Assembly: GCA_022865355.1 (NCBI GenBank)
Contig: JALHST010000057.1
Span: 1-48,147 of the forward strand
Length of the DNA: 48,147 nucleotides
Direction: 5' to 3'
From: Maribacter sp.
Lineage (GTDB): Bacteria; Bacteroidota; Bacteroidia; Flavobacteriales; Flavobacteriaceae
Shown here: in pieces, positions 7,776 to 17,349 of the stretch
How the letters are laid out: every line of letters starts with the position of its first letter
Numbering within the stretch: the first letter of the stretch is position 1
Notes under the pieces: generated by a model
What the model was told of the DNA's origin: nothing
The model's database searches: none
What the model saw: only the letters and a program-made list of their open reading frames with translations
Made by a program: the position numbers and the translations under genes

Positions 7776-9674
7776 ATGAGTGACGCTATTAAGCATGAAT
7801 GTGGTATTTCAATAATACGTTTGTTAAAACCCTTAGAGTACTATAAGGAAAAATACGGTACGGCATTTTATGGGGTCAATAAAATGTACCTCATGATGGA
7901 AAAACAGCACAACCGGGGGCAGGATGGCGCTGGTTTTGCGAGTATTAAATTAGACGTCGCACCGGGCGAAAGATACATGAGTCGGGTGCGATCGGTCGCC
8001 CAACAGCCCATTCAGGATATTTTTGACCAGATCAATGACCGCATTAACCGAGCCAACAAGGAGCATCCAGAAGAAATCGACAACGTTGCTTGGCAGAAGA
8101 AGAACATTCCTTATATCGGTGAGCTTTTATTGGGTCACGTGCGCTATGGCACCTTTGGCAAGAATAGTATTGAAAACGTACATCCTTTTTTAAGGCAGAA
8201 CAATTGGATGCATCGAAACCTGATCGTAGCGGGTAATTTTAACATGACCAATGTTCATGAGCTTTTCGACAACTTGGTACAATTGGGTCAACATCCAAAG
8301 GAAATGGCCGATACGGTCACGGTCATGGAAAAAATTGGCCACTTCTTAGACGATGCCGTTGCCAAGCTCTACTAACAGATCAAAAAGGAAGGCTATAATA
8401 AACAAGAGGCCTCCCCCTTAATAGCCGAACGTCTAAAGGTTTCCAAAATTCTTAAAAGAGCGGCCAAAAACTTCGACGGGGGGTATGCCATGGCAGGATT
8501 ATTGGGACATGGCGATGCTTTTGTTTTACGGGATCCCGCAGGGATACGACCTGCCTATTTTTATCAGGATGACGAAGTGGTCGTAATCGCCTCTGAACGA
8601 CCTGCTATACAAACCGTTTTCAACGTGAAGTTCGAGGACGTGCATGAACTTGATCCAGGACATGCCATTATAATCAAGAAAAATGGCAATGTATCGATCA
8701 AGGAAATAGTAACGCCTACCGAACGCAGGGCGTGTTCATTTGAACGCATTTATTTTTCACGAGGAAGCGATAAAGAAATTTACCAGGAACGAAAAGAATT
8801 GGGGAAATTGTTATTTCCGCAGATTTTGGAGGCCATCGACCATGACATTAAGAATACCGTCTTTTCGTACATTCCGAATACGGCAGAGACTTCCTTTTTC
8901 GGCATGGTGAAACAAGCCCAAAATTATTTGAACAAAAAGAAAGAGGAGCAGATCTTAGCAATTGGCTCGAAAATTAGTCGGGAAGAGTTGCACGAAATTT
9001 TGGATATTCGGCCGCGGATCGAAAAAGTTGCGATCAAAGATGCGAAACTACGGACTTTTATTACCCAGGACAGTAGTCGGGACGATCTAGTGGCCCATGT
9101 TTACGATATCTCGTATGGTTCTGTTGAGCAAGGCGACAACCTGGTTATCATTGACGACAGTATCGTACGGGGCACGACCTTGAAAAAAAGTATCCTCAGA
9201 ATCCTAGACCGATTATCCCCAAAGAAGATAATCGTCGTTTCCTCAGCTCCACAAATCAGATATCCCGATTGCTATGGCATCGACATGGCCAAATTAGAAG
9301 ATTTTATTGCCTTTAAGGCAGCCTTGGAACTGCATCGTGAAAGAAATACGATGCCCCTTGTTGATGCGATCTATAAAAAATGTCTTGATCAGGTAAGTAC
9401 GAAAGACAAGGAGGTCATAAATTATGTAAAGGAATTCTACGCCCCTTTTAGTACCCTTGAAATTTCCTTAAAAATCGGGGAATTGTTGAGTCCGCCAGAT
9501 ATTAAGGCCGAAGTTCAAATCATCTATCAAACCGTAGAAAGCCTGCATAAGGCCTGTCCAAAAAATTTAGGGGATTGGTATTTCACCGGAAATTATCCAA
9601 CACCGGGTGGAAATAGAGTCGTAAATCGCGCATTTATCAATTTTTACGAAGGAAAAAATCAAAGAGCGTATTAG
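7776..9674 (+). pseudogene. purF: Amidophosphoribosyltransferase interrupted by one in-frame stop
   Basis: The enzyme commits PRPP to purine synthesis using ammonia from glutamine. The gene reads as 632 codons in one frame except for a TAA at 8373-8375. Upstream of it are 199 residues with the nucleophile Cys in HECGISI (residue 9) and the glutaminase signature NRGQDGAGFAS. Downstream, the frame continues without any shift through the rest of the glutaminase domain (GGYAMAGLLGHGDAFVLRDP) and the PRPP site NLVIIDDSIVRGTTLKKS to a normal end. The break lies inside the glutaminase domain, so neither half should work alone. One base change (for example GAA to TAA) explains it. It could be a real nonsense mutation, a sequencing error or, less likely, read-through. 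The rest of the gene shows no decay, which favours an error or a very recent event. Confidence 0.88.
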
Positions 9675-9681
9675 CCATTAG

Positions 9682-9719
9682 TATCGACCAAATACACAAA
9701 AAAGTGCATTTCGTCGATA
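9682..9719. repeat. Long imperfect inverted repeat after purF
   Basis: TATCGAC (9682-9688) and GTCGATA (9713-9719) are exact complements. Between them AAAT/ATTT and CAC/GTG also pair around an AAAAAA loop, with single mismatches. The structure begins 7 bases after the amidophosphoribosyltransferase stop. It lacks a T-run on either strand, so it is not a standard intrinsic terminator; it may stabilise the 3' end of the message or be a protein-binding site. Confidence 0.6.
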
Positions 9720-9767
9720 ATAATCCACTTTCGTCGGTATTTAGCGCTTTTTGGAAGCCCACACCAC

Positions 9768-9775
9768 TATATTAG
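9768..9775 (+). promoter_or_regulatory. -7 promoter box of small RNA copy 1
   Basis: TATATTAG resembles TAnnTTTG with one change (A for T). It ends exactly 5 bases before the conserved RNA block, the same distance as in the other three copies. Copy 4 has the same TTAG ending. Confidence 0.6.
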
Positions 9776-9780
9776 GTCTG

Positions 9781-9851
9781 CCATAGCATAAGTAGGTTAA
9801 GTTCATGGTAAGATTTGGGGCAAAAAAGGTGGAGACTTCTCCACCTTTTTT
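9781..9851 (+). ncRNA. Small RNA, copy 1 of 4
   Basis: A likely RNA of about 70 nt. The 40-base conserved block (9781-9820) begins with CCAT, which can pair with ATGG at 9805-9808 to close a 5' stem-loop. It continues with single-stranded AAGATTTGGGG. The 3' end is a terminator: GGTGGAG (9829-9835), loop ACTT, CTCCACC (9840-9845 region), then six T, with flanking A-tract and T-tract able to extend the stem. I do not recognise the family; Flavo-1 or another Rfam entry is possible and untested. Confidence 0.75.
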
Positions 9852-10019
9852 ATTTTACATACCCTTTATTTGGATTTGCGTTTCAAAGAAATTCGAATGA
9901 TGATTTTCGATTTTCTTTCGCACACATTCTGAATATACCAAAGAACTCAAACCGAATTCACAATCGACTTTCATTAAAAAATACACTTCACCCGATAAAA
10001 TGGAAATTCATCCGGGATG

Positions 10020-10051
10020 TTGCCCCCGGGCATTTTAAAACTATATTTTTG
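10020..10051 (+). promoter_or_regulatory. Promoter of small RNA copy 2
   Basis: TATTTTTG at 10044-10051 is an exact TAnnTTTG match. A TTG at 10020-10022 lies 21 bases upstream of it, within the spacing described for Bacteroidota promoters. The conserved RNA block begins 5 bases after the box. Confidence 0.7.
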
Positions 10052-10056
10052 GAGGA

Positions 10057-10126
10057 CCATAGCATAAGTAGGTTAAGTTCATGGTAAGATTTGGGGAAAA
10101 AAGGCGGGGCAATGCCCCGCCTTTTT
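10057..10126 (+). ncRNA. Small RNA, copy 2 of 4
   Basis: The 40-base block at 10057-10096 is identical to copy 1. With the preceding A, ACCAT can pair with ATGGT at 10081-10085. The terminator stem is GGCGGGG/CCCCGCC around loop CAATG (10103-10121), followed by five T. Compared with copy 1, both sides of the stem have changed together, which supports a selected RNA hairpin. Confidence 0.77.
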
Positions 10127-10378
10127 ATTTTCAAAAATCTTTTTTATACTCCGCTTGACTTTATGTCGTTTCAAAACCTTAAAATCGATATTGTTCCCAT
10201 GCCTATTGGTAGGGAGCGACTTCTTTGACGTCCCACTTAACTTTCCATAAAGTTCAAATGGATACCTATTGAAATTTGCTGACTATGAACTATTTCTTTA
10301 CTATAAGCTTGGAAGAAGCATTTTGACCCTATATATTGAACTTCATCTAAAAGATTTTATGCAGGAACACCAATGGGT

Positions 10379-10386
10379 TACATTTG
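10379..10386 (+). promoter_or_regulatory. -7 promoter box of small RNA copy 3
   Basis: TACATTTG is an exact TAnnTTTG match and is followed by the same 5-base spacer (GAGGA) as in copy 2. A TTTT lies about 20 bases upstream in place of a -33 TTTG. Confidence 0.7.
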
Positions 10387-10391
10387 GAGGA

Positions 10392-10462
10392 CCATAGCAT
10401 AAGTAGGTTAAGTTCATGGTAAGATTTGGGGAAAAAAGGCGGGGCAATGCTCCGCCTTTTTT
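10392..10462 (+). ncRNA. Small RNA, copy 3 of 4
   Basis: The 40-base block (10392-10431) is identical to copies 1 and 2. The terminator is GGCGGGG and CTCCGCC around CAATG, with one G-T wobble relative to copy 2 that keeps the stem, then six T. Copies 2 and 3 also share the 12 bases before the block, so they are probably the most recent duplication. Confidence 0.77.
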
Positions 10463-10584
10463 ATTGCTGATATCCAATTGTTTAGCAAGTTAAACCCGAC
10501 TTTTAAAGTATGATTGAAAGCATTTCCTAGAGAAAATTATACCATAATTTCTTAAAATTTCTTTTTTATTTCCCACAATACCAG

Positions 10585-10592
10585 TAATTTAG
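10585..10592 (+). promoter_or_regulatory. -7 promoter box of small RNA copy 4
   Basis: TAATTTAG, one base from TAnnTTTG, ends 5 bases before the conserved block. The same TTAG variant is found in copy 1. Confidence 0.6.
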
Positions 10593-10597
10593 TACCG

Positions 10598-10669
10598 CCA
10601 TAGCATAAGTAGGTTAAGTTTATGGTAAGATTTGGGACGAAAAGGGCGGAGACTTCTCCGCCCTTTTCT
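10598..10669 (+). ncRNA. Small RNA, copy 4 of 4
   Basis: The block at 10598-10637 differs from the other copies at two positions. The C-to-T change at 10621 turns the internal A-C mismatch into a pair, so the 5' stem becomes CCATA/TATGG. The terminator is GGGCGGAG, loop ACTT, CTCCGCCC, then TTTT. It ends about 20 bases before the sod terminator on the opposite strand. Confidence 0.75.
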
Positions 10670-10684
10670 ATTTGACAAAAAACC

Positions 10685-10717
10685 ACAAAAAAACCTTTCA
10701 TTAAAAAATGAAAGGTT
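10685..10717 (-). terminator. Intrinsic terminator of sod
   Basis: AACCTTTCATT (10692-10702) and AATGAAAGGTT (10707-10717) form a perfect 11-bp stem with an AAAA loop. On the minus strand it is followed by a run of T. It lies 24 bases after the sod stop. Confidence 0.88.
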
Positions 10718-10740
10718 CTATTTAGGGTATCGGTCAATAC

Positions 10741-11349
10741 TTATTTATTCGCCTTATATAATTCAGCAACTTTGTCCCAATTGATTATATTGTAAAAGGC
10801 ACCAATATAGTCGGGCCTTCTATTCTGATAATTTAGATAATAGGCATGTTCCCAAACATCGATCCCTAATATGGGAAAACCCCCACAGCCCGTTTTCGGC
10901 ATTAAGGGATTATCCTGGTTCGGAGTGGAGCATATTTCTACCTTGCCCCCTTTGTGTACACATAGCCAAGCCCATCCTGATCCAAATCGCGTAGCTGCCG
11001 CGTTACTGAATTTCTCTTTAAAAGCATCAAACGAACCAAAGGCATCGTCCATGGCCTTCGCCAATTCACCTGATGGTTTTCCACCACCTTTCTGAGACAT
11101 TATTGTCCAAAAAAGCGAATGATTATAAAAGCCCCCGCCGTTGTTTCTTAGGGCCATATTCGACATATCCATATTCTTGAGAATATCTAAAATGGACATA
11201 TTTTCGAGATTGGTGTCTTTAATAGCATTGTTCAGATTGTTCGTGTAGCCGTTATGGTGTTTCGTATAATGTATTTCCATGGTTCTGGCATCAATATATG
11301 GTTCCAATGCGTCATAGGCATAGGGTAATTTAGGTAATTCAAAAGCCAT
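10741..11349 (-). CDS. sod: Fe/Mn superoxide dismutase
   Basis: Converts superoxide to hydrogen peroxide and oxygen. The 202-residue protein has no signal peptide, so it is cytosolic. The four metal ligands can be placed: His in [11 protein letters not shown] (about residue 27), His in [11 protein letters not shown] (about residue 76), and Asp and His in [13 protein letters not shown] (about residues 163 and 167). Iron versus manganese use cannot be told by eye, hence the neutral symbol. It is a single-gene unit with its own -7 box and terminator and is divergent from the AddA-like gene. Confidence 0.96.
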   Translation of the reverse strand: MAFELPKLPYAYDALEPYIDARTMEIHYTKHHNGYTNNLNNAIKDTNLENMSILDILKNMDMSNMALRNNGGGFYNHSLFWTIMSQKGGGKPSGELAKAMDDAFGSFDAFKEKFSNAAATRFGSGWAWLCVHKGGKVEICSTPNQDNPLMPKTGCGGFPILGIDVWEHAYYLNYQNRRPDYIGAFYNIINWDKVAELYKANK

Positions 11350-11385
11350 AATTTTATTTTTTTATGTTAGAATAATCGTTAAGTC

Positions 11386-11393
11386 CAAATTTA
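11386..11393 (-). promoter_or_regulatory. -7 promoter box of sod
   Basis: On the minus strand these bases read TAAATTTG, an exact TAnnTTTG match, 36 bases upstream of the sod ATG. Confidence 0.6.
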
Positions 11394-11469
11394 CGTTTTT
11401 TAACAATTACAATCCATTAATAATATGTTAAGAACTGTCGAAGTTTGCGTATTTTGCAACTAAAATTAA

Positions 11470-14400
11470 GTGCAGGAAGCATCCTTTAAAATTTATAACG
11501 CCTCCGCGGGCTCTGGCAAGACCTATACCTTGGCCAAGGCATATCTTACAATAATTCTCTCCTCCCCTAAAAGTTACCGTCAAATTTTGGCTATTACGTT
11601 CACCAACAAGGCGGTGAACGAAATGAAGCACCGCATCTTGGATAGTTTATATCATTTTGGCCTTAAAGAAGTGCCAAAAAAATCACTAGGGATGTTCAAT
11701 GAAATTTCCTTGGAACTGCAAATTGATGCGCTTACCCTACAACAACGGTCGCGGTCTACATTAAAGGAAATCCTTCATAATTATTCGTTTTTTGACGTCT
11801 CGACTATCGATAAATTTACACATCGGCTTATTCGCACATTCGCCAGAGACCTTAAGCTGCCCCAAAATTTTGAGGTATTGCTCGATACCGATCTTTTATT
11901 GGCAGAATCGGTAGCCTTACTAATTGATAGGGCAGGAACCGACACCGAACTGACCCAGGTACTCATCGATTTTGCCCTTGAAAAAATAGACGATAACAAG
12001 AGTTGGGACGTAGCCTATGATTTGAATAAATTTGGCAAGCTCTTATTTGATGAGAATCAGTCGCCACACTTAAAAAAACTTCAAAACAAACCCCTCTCGG
12101 ATTTCCTGGAACTTAAAAAAGTACTTCGAAAAGGCATTGTCGCGGCCGAGAAAACAATAATTGGCGATGCTACCGAAGTTTTACGGCTCATCACAGAAAA
12201 CGGTTTGGTATTTGGTGACTTCTATAAAAAACAATTACCTGATTTCATGGTACTGTTGCGGGACCAAAAACCAAACGTTAATTTCGATGCCGGCTGGAAA
12301 AATGATTTCGAAAACTCCCCCCTTTATGTTAAAAACTGCCCGGACGACGTAAAGTCGACAATTGATGCGCTTACCCCAAGTTTCATTGAACTTTTTGATA
12401 CGATTCGATCAAATCATATGCATTGGTCATTTCTCAAAAACGCATATGGCAACATTGTGCCGCTAACCGTTCTCAATGCCATACAGCAAGAGATAAGAAC
12501 CCTGCTTGCAAAACGCGACCAACTCGCAATTTCAGATTTTAATACCATAATATCGAATGAGATCAAAAATCAACCGGCTCCTTTTATCTATGAACGATTG
12601 GGCGAAAAATATCGTCATTATTTTATTGACGAATTTCAGGATACTTCGGTCATGCAATGGAACAATTTGATCCCACTTATTAGCAATGCGCTTGAGAGCC
12701 AGGATCAACAGGGCAATTTGGGCTCCGTTTTTTTAGTCGGCGATGCCAAACAGGCCATTTACCGCTGGCGCGGCGGTAGGGCCGAGCAATTATTAACCCT
12801 TGTGAACGAGAACGATAATCCATTTGTAAAAACGCCTGAAATTCAAAATCTCCCGCGCAACTATCGCAGTAGGCAGGAGGTGGTCAATTTTAACAACGAC
12901 TTTTTTTCTGTGACCGCTCCCTTTCTAACGAACGAGTTATATCAATATTTGTTCGAGCAGGGCAACCAGCAAGCACATACTTCCGAAATCGGCGGACTGG
13001 TACAGCTGAACTTTATTGAAAAGGGCGATGGGCAGAAACTTGATGACCTTTATTGTGCGGAGGTACAAAAAACCATCGAATTTGCGCTTGATAAGAAATT
13101 TGCCCTCAACGACATCGCAGTTCTTGTCAGGGACAATAAACATGGTATCCTTTTGGCCAATTTTCTGACCCAACAGGGAATTCCAGTAATTTCGCCCGAT
13201 TCTTTGCTGATAAAGACCAACCGGAAAGTCAAATTTTTAATTCACCTGCTTCAGCTGAGCTCACAGCCAGATGACCAGGAAACCAAATATAACCTTCTTG
13301 CCTTCTTGGCAGCGGAGAAAGACAATAAACATGCGTTTATACAGAGGCATCTTCCTTCTTTGGTAAGCTACTTGAATTCAGAATATGGTTTTGATCTTGA
13401 TTATCTAGGTAAGGTATCTGTCTATGATGGTCTCGAATATGCGATCAAACAGTTTCAGCTCGTCCCTGATTCGGATGCGCATGTCTTATATTTTATGGAT
13501 GTGGTTTTTGAAGTTGAAAGACGCTTTGGAACTGGAATTCAGACATTTTTGGCCTATTGGGAAAAGAAAAAAGACCGATTGGGTATCGCCGCCCCCGAAA
13601 ACATGGAGGCCATCCAAATCATGTCGGTGCATAAGGCCAAAGGCCTCGAATTCCCCGTTGTGATCTTTCCCTTTGCAAATACGCCTTTATATAAGGAAAT
13701 AGACCCCAAATTATGGTTGCCTGTAATTAAGGAGGAATTTCATGGTTTTGAGGAACTTTTGATTAGCAAGAAAAATGAGGTCTTGCAATACGGGCCGGTT
13801 GCCACCGAGATATATAATGAAGAGCAACACAAATTAGAGTTGGACGCATTTAATGTACTATATGTTGCCTTGACACGGGCAATAAACGCCGTATTCATTA
13901 TAACCGAAAAGGACCTGACGGCAAAAGGGGAGCCGAAGATAGATCGCTATTCTGGTTTGTTCATCCATTATCTTCAGGAGAAGATGCTCTGGAATGGTCA
14001 GCAACTATACTATTCCTTTGGAAATTTGGTGGAAGCGAAGAGAAATGAATCAAGCAGGCGCCATAAAAATATCAAGTATCCGTATTCATTCAAGGAGCGG
14101 GCAAGTTTTAGGATTTTGGCTAGATCTGGCATGTTATGGGATACCGATGTGCAGCAGGCCCGCAATAGGGGCAAACTTATCCATCATATAATGGGCCTAA
14201 TAAAAAGTGAAAAAGATATAGGGGACGCCCTTGTTACTTTACATCAAAATGGAGATCTTGCACATGACGAAATGAATGACCTTGAGGTAAAGATCAAGCA
14301 GATCGTCAATCACGTCGAGTTAAAGCCCTATTTTGAAGAGGGCAACGAAGTCCTGAATGAAAGGGATATCATTACGAATGATGGATTCGTCCTTCGTCCC

Positions 14401-14580
14401 GACAGGATTGTTTTAAAAAATAAGCTTGTGACCTTGATCGATTATAAAACCGGAAAAGAGAACGAGGCCTATCGCGATCAGCTCAAAAATTATACCGAGA
14501 CCCTTGAATCTATGGGTTACGAGGTCGAAAATAAAATAATTGTCTATATAAACGAATCGATTCAACCACAATTTATTTAG
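11470..14580 (+). CDS. AddA/RecB-like helicase-nuclease
   Basis: Large UvrD-type helicase fused to a nuclease, probably the motor subunit of an AddAB-type complex that processes double-strand breaks for recombination. In 1036 residues I see Walker A in [14 protein letters not shown] (10-23), motif Ia [13 protein letters not shown], Walker [14 protein letters not shown] (about 390), [23 protein letters not shown], and the late motif [16 protein letters not shown] (about 718). The C-terminus has a PD-(D/E)XK nuclease: [10 protein letters not shown], then [10 protein letters not shown] and [13 protein letters not shown]. The start is a GTG; no ATG lies nearby. kbl follows 8 bases after the stop. 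The likely AddB partner is encoded at 17350 on the same strand, separated by kbl and the ompA gene. Confidence 0.9.
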   Translation: MQEASFKIYNASAGSGKTYTLAKAYLTIILSSPKSYRQILAITFTNKAVNEMKHRILDSLYHFGLKEVPKKSLGMFNEISLELQIDALTLQQRSRSTLKEILHNYSFFDVSTIDKFTHRLIRTFARDLKLPQNFEVLLDTDLLLAESVALLIDRAGTDTELTQVLIDFALEKIDDNKSWDVAYDLNKFGKLLFDENQSPHLKKLQNKPLSDFLELKKVLRKGIVAAEKTIIGDATEVLRLITENGLVFGDFYKKQLPDFMVLLRDQKPNVNFDAGWKNDFENSPLYVKNCPDDVKSTIDALTPSFIELFDTIRSNHMHWSFLKNAYGNIVPLTVLNAIQQEIRTLLAKRDQLAISDFNTIISNEIKNQPAPFIYERLGEKYRHYFIDEFQDTSVMQWNNLIPLISNALESQDQQGNLGSVFLVGDAKQAIYRWRGGRAEQLLTLVNENDNPFVKTPEIQNLPRNYRSRQEVVNFNNDFFSVTAPFLTNELYQYLFEQGNQQAHTSEIGGLVQLNFIEKGDGQKLDDLYCAEVQKTIEFALDKKFALNDIAVLVRDNKHGILLANFLTQQGIPVISPDSLLIKTNRKVKFLIHLLQLSSQPDDQETKYNLLAFLAAEKDNKHAFIQRHLPSLVSYLNSEYGFDLDYLGKVSVYDGLEYAIKQFQLVPDSDAHVLYFMDVVFEVERRFGTGIQTFLAYWEKKKDRLGIAAPENMEAIQIMSVHKAKGLEFPVVIFPFANTPLYKEIDPKLWLPVIKEEFHGFEELLISKKNEVLQYGPVATEIYNEEQHKLELDAFNVLYVALTRAINAVFIITEKDLTAKGEPKIDRYSGLFIHYLQEKMLWNGQQLYYSFGNLVEAKRNESSRRHKNIKYPYSFKERASFRILARSGMLWDTDVQQARNRGKLIHHIMGLIKSEKDIGDALVTLHQNGDLAHDEMNDLEVKIKQIVNHVELKPYFEEGNEVLNERDIITNDGFVLRPDRIVLKNKLVTLIDYKTGKENEAYRDQLKNYTETLESMGYEVENKIIVYINESIQPQFI

Positions 14581-14588
14581 AAGCGACT

Positions 14589-15782
14589 ATGTACGGAAAA
14601 ATTAAGGACCACTTAGAAAAAGAATTGGCCACTATTAAAACGGAAGGCCTTTTTAAAAAAGAAAGAATTATTATTTCGCCCCAGGATGCGGTGATCAAGA
14701 TTTCAACAGGGGAAGAAGTGATAAACTTTTGCGCCAACAACTATCTCGGCTTGTCTTCACATCCAGAAGTCGTCCAAGCTGCAAAAGATACCCTCGACTC
14801 CCATGGCTTTGGCATGTCATCGGTTCGCTTTATCTGCGGCACACAGGACATTCATAAAGAACTTGAAGCTAAAATAGCTGATTTTTATGGCACCGAAGAT
14901 ACCATATTATATGCAGCTGCCTTTGATGCAAACGGGGGTGTTTTTGAGCCTTTGTTCTCTTCCGAAGATGCCATTATTTCAGATGCGCTTAATCATGCCT
15001 CTATAATCGATGGTGTTCGTTTGTGCAAAGCGAAAAGATATCGCTATGCAAATAGTGATATGGCCGACCTCGAAAATCAGCTGCAACAGGCTATCGCAGA
15101 TAAAGCACGATTCAAGATAATTGTCACCGACGGTGTTTTTTCGATGGATGGGTTGGTGGCCCCATTGGACAAAATTTGCGATTTGGCCGATGCATATGAT
15201 GCGATGGTAATGGTCGATGAGTGCCATGCGGCCGGCTTTATTGGTAAAACTGGCAGGGGTACGCCCGAGGAAAAAGGGGTGATGGGGAGAATCGATATCA
15301 TTACAGGAACACTCGGCAAAGCCTTGGGCGGGGCTATGGGAGGTTATACCACCGGCAAAAAAGAAATCATAGAAATTTTACGGCAACGCTCCAGGCCCTA
15401 TTTATTCTCCAACTCCTTAGCGCCAGCCATCGTTGGTGCCTCGATCAAGGTCTTTGAAATGCTGGAAAATGACACCACATTGCGTGATACACTGCAAAAA
15501 AACACCGAATATTTTAAGGCAGGAATGAAAAAAGCGGGTTTTGATATCATTGATGGCGATTCGGCGATAGTTCCGGTTATGCTATACGATGCGAAACTTG
15601 CCCAACAAATGGCCGATATGTTGTTACAAAAAGGCATCTATGTAATCGGTTTTTTCTATCCCGTAGTGCCCAAAAACATGGCGCGGATACGCGTTCAGCT
15701 CTCCGCGGCCCATAAAATCGAACATTTAGACAAAGCAATCCAGGCATTTATTGAAATAGGCAAACAACTCAAAATCGTTTAA
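14589..15782 (+). CDS. kbl: Glycine C-acetyltransferase
   Basis: PLP enzyme (2-amino-3-ketobutyrate CoA ligase) that cleaves 2-amino-3-oxobutyrate with CoA into glycine and acetyl-CoA, the second step of threonine breakdown. The 397-residue length is that of the family. The alpha-oxoamine synthase features are [17 protein letters not shown], the substrate and cofactor region [16 protein letters not shown], and the PLP lysine in [16 protein letters not shown] (about residue 244). No threonine dehydrogenase gene is in the window. It sits 8 bases after the AddA-like gene, so the two are probably co-transcribed although functionally unrelated. Confidence 0.95.
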   Translation: MYGKIKDHLEKELATIKTEGLFKKERIIISPQDAVIKISTGEEVINFCANNYLGLSSHPEVVQAAKDTLDSHGFGMSSVRFICGTQDIHKELEAKIADFYGTEDTILYAAAFDANGGVFEPLFSSEDAIISDALNHASIIDGVRLCKAKRYRYANSDMADLENQLQQAIADKARFKIIVTDGVFSMDGLVAPLDKICDLADAYDAMVMVDECHAAGFIGKTGRGTPEEKGVMGRIDIITGTLGKALGGAMGGYTTGKKEIIEILRQRSRPYLFSNSLAPAIVGASIKVFEMLENDTTLRDTLQKNTEYFKAGMKKAGFDIIDGDSAIVPVMLYDAKLAQQMADMLLQKGIYVIGFFYPVVPKNMARIRVQLSAAHKIEHLDKAIQAFIEIGKQLKIV

Positions 15783-15830
15783 ATGCCGCTTTTCTACTAT
15801 TAAAAGCGTTAAAAAAAATAGGAAATTGAT

Positions 15831-15861
15831 TTTGTTAATAATATTTAACAACTTACATTTG
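15831..15861 (+). promoter_or_regulatory. Strong promoter of ompA-like gene
   Basis: TTTG at 15831-15834 and TACATTTG at 15854-15861 are separated by 19 bases, matching both the -33 and -7 elements of the Bacteroidota promoter and their spacing. This is the best promoter match in the window. The ATG at 15896 follows after an untranslated leader of about 30 bases. Confidence 0.82.
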
Positions 15862-15895
15862 CAGCAAATAAACACTTAAACTTAAAAATTTGAAC

Positions 15896-17239
15896 ATGAA
15901 ACATCTTAGCAAATTATTGGTTGTTGCCCTACTCGTTGTAGGTTTTAACAACATACAAGCGCAAGACGAGAATAACCCTTGGCAAGTAAGCTTTGGGGTA
16001 AATGCCGTAGACGTATATCCAACAGGTGATGTAAGTTCTTTTGGTAATGAATTCTTCAATGCAAACGACCACTGGAACATTCTTCCATCTATTTCTTATG
16101 TTGGTCTATCAAAGTCCGTTGGTAGTGGATTTTCCATTGGAGCTAGAGGTTCCTTGAACAAAATTAGTAAGTTCGGTGACACTGCCGTTGACGATTTTTC
16201 TTATTATGGTATCGATGGTACCATTAAATATAATTTCCTAAAGGAAACTATAATTGATCCCTTCGTTGAAATCGGTGGAGGTTATACTTGGGTCGATGAA
16301 ATCGGTGCAGGTACTGTTAACGGTGGTATCGGTATCAACTTCTGGTTTACCGAGAATGTGGGTCTTACCGTTCAAACCGCTTACAAACATGCTTTTGAAG
16401 ATTATTTGCCAAAACATTGGCAGCATATGGCCGGTATCGCCGTTAAATTTGGTGGTACTGATACTGATGGCGATGGTATCTACGACAAAGACGATGCTTG
16501 TCCTGAAGTTGCCGGTTTGGCTGCTTTCAACGGTTGTCCTGATTCAGATGGCGATGGTATCGAAGATAGTAAGGATGCTTGTCCTAACGAAGCTGGTTCC
16601 AAAGAAATGAACGGTTGTCCAGATGCAGACGGTGACGGTATTGCCGATAAAGATGATGCTTGTCCTAACGAAGCTGGTCTTGCAGCCTTAGCAGGTTGTC
16701 CAGATGCAGACGGTGACGGTGTTGCCGACAAAGACGATGCTTGTCCTAATGAGGCTGGACCAGCTGCCAACAAAGGTTGCCCATGGCCAGATAAAGATGG
16801 AGACGGAGTATTGGATAAAGATGATATTTGTCCAGATGTTGTAGGTACTATTGCTAATAAAGGATGTCCTGAACTTACAGAGGCCGTTCAAAATGCATTG
16901 AACAACTATGCCAAAACAATCTTGTTCGATACCGGTAAGTCTACAATTAAAGCTGAGTCTACCGCAGTAATGGTGGATATTATTGGAATACTGAAAGAGT
17001 ATCCTAATTCTAAGTTTACTGTTGAAGGTCATACCGATAGTGTAGGTAGTGAAAAATTAAACCAAAGCCTATCTGAATCAAGAGCACTATCAGTAAAAGA
17101 ATTCTTAGTAAATCAAGGAATTGAAGAATTCAGATTATCAGCTGTAGGTTTCGGTGAATCTAAGCCTCTTGCTACTAATAATACTAAAGCTGGAAGAGCT
17201 CAAAACAGAAGGGTTGAGATTAACCTAGTAAAAAATTAA
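15896..17239 (+). CDS. OmpA-family outer membrane protein with thrombospondin type 3 repeats
   Basis: Outer membrane protein of about 447 residues that likely links the outer membrane to peptidoglycan. An N-terminal signal peptide ([17 protein letters not shown]) ends near IQA-QD. Residues 25-180 form a beta-barrel-like domain with alternating aromatic residues. Residues 189-325 contain five Asp-rich type 3 repeats of the form DxDGDGxxDKDDACPxxxG, expected to bind calcium and act as a stiff spacer. The C-terminus is a peptidoglycan-binding OmpA domain with [20 protein letters not shown] and the NRRVEI end. The start is the ATG at 15896 rather than the TTG two codons earlier. It has its own strong promoter and terminator and codon use typical of an abundant protein. 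Confidence 0.95.
   Translation: MKHLSKLLVVALLVVGFNNIQAQDENNPWQVSFGVNAVDVYPTGDVSSFGNEFFNANDHWNILPSISYVGLSKSVGSGFSIGARGSLNKISKFGDTAVDDFSYYGIDGTIKYNFLKETIIDPFVEIGGGYTWVDEIGAGTVNGGIGINFWFTENVGLTVQTAYKHAFEDYLPKHWQHMAGIAVKFGGTDTDGDGIYDKDDACPEVAGLAAFNGCPDSDGDGIEDSKDACPNEAGSKEMNGCPDADGDGIADKDDACPNEAGLAALAGCPDADGDGVADKDDACPNEAGPAANKGCPWPDKDGDGVLDKDDICPDVVGTIANKGCPELTEAVQNALNNYAKTILFDTGKSTIKAESTAVMVDIIGILKEYPNSKFTVEGHTDSVGSEKLNQSLSESRALSVKEFLVNQGIEEFRLSAVGFGESKPLATNNTKAGRAQNRRVEINLVKN
16460..16870 (+). repeat. Tandem coding repeats (thrombospondin type 3)
   Basis: Five in-frame repeats of about 75-80 bases encode DGDG and DACP blocks. Repeats 2-4 are nearly the same at the DNA level (GATGCAGACGGTGACGGT occurs twice), so copy number may change between strains by slippage or recombination. 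Confidence 0.85.
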
Positions 17240-17264
17240 GAAAATTCAACTCACTTAAAATGAT

Positions 17265-17293
17265 AAAAGCTCCGCAAATGCGGAGCTTTTTTA
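17265..17293 (+). terminator. Terminator of ompA-like gene
   Basis: AAAAGCTCCGC (17265-17275), loop AAAT, GCGGAGCTTTT: a perfect stem followed by a T-run, 25 bases after the stop. Confidence 0.92.
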
Positions 17294-17338
17294 TTCCACA
17301 AAATCTAATAGTCACAAAGCCTTAAAGTCATTAATCAG

Positions 17339-17346
17339 TACATTTG
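17339..17346 (+). promoter_or_regulatory. -7 box directly in front of the AddB-like gene
   Basis: TACATTTG matches TAnnTTTG exactly but ends only 3 bases before the ATG at 17350. If it is used, transcription would begin at or just inside the start codon, giving a leaderless message. No good -33 element is visible, so a chance match remains possible. Confidence 0.45.
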
Positions 17347-17349
17347 ATA

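Larger units (their letters stand above)
9768..10669 (+). repeat. Array of four dispersed copies of a small RNA unit
   Basis: Four units start at 9781, 10057, 10392 and 10598, all on the plus strand, separated by unrelated AT-rich spacers of about 135-265 bases. Each has a -7 box, 5 bases, a 40-base block, a short A-rich link and a terminator hairpin with a T-run. The block is identical in copies 1-3 and differs at two bases in copy 4. The spacers 9852-10043 and 10127-10378 hold no gene that I can support. Copies 2 and 3 are most alike and lie inside; copies 1 and 4 share the terminator loop ACTT and the TTAG -7 ending and lie outside. Confidence 0.85.

Noticed and set aside
9815-10087. 90-residue open frame across small RNA copies 1 and 2
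   Set aside because: It runs through a terminator and the next promoter, has no family resemblance, and the four units do not share a reading frame.
9768-10669. CRISPR array
   Set aside because: Repeats are spaced 206-335 bases apart with unequal spacers, carry promoters and terminators, and no cas gene is near.
10552-10737. 61-residue minus-strand frame near sod
   Set aside because: It lies across small RNA copy 4 and the sod terminator, with low-complexity composition.
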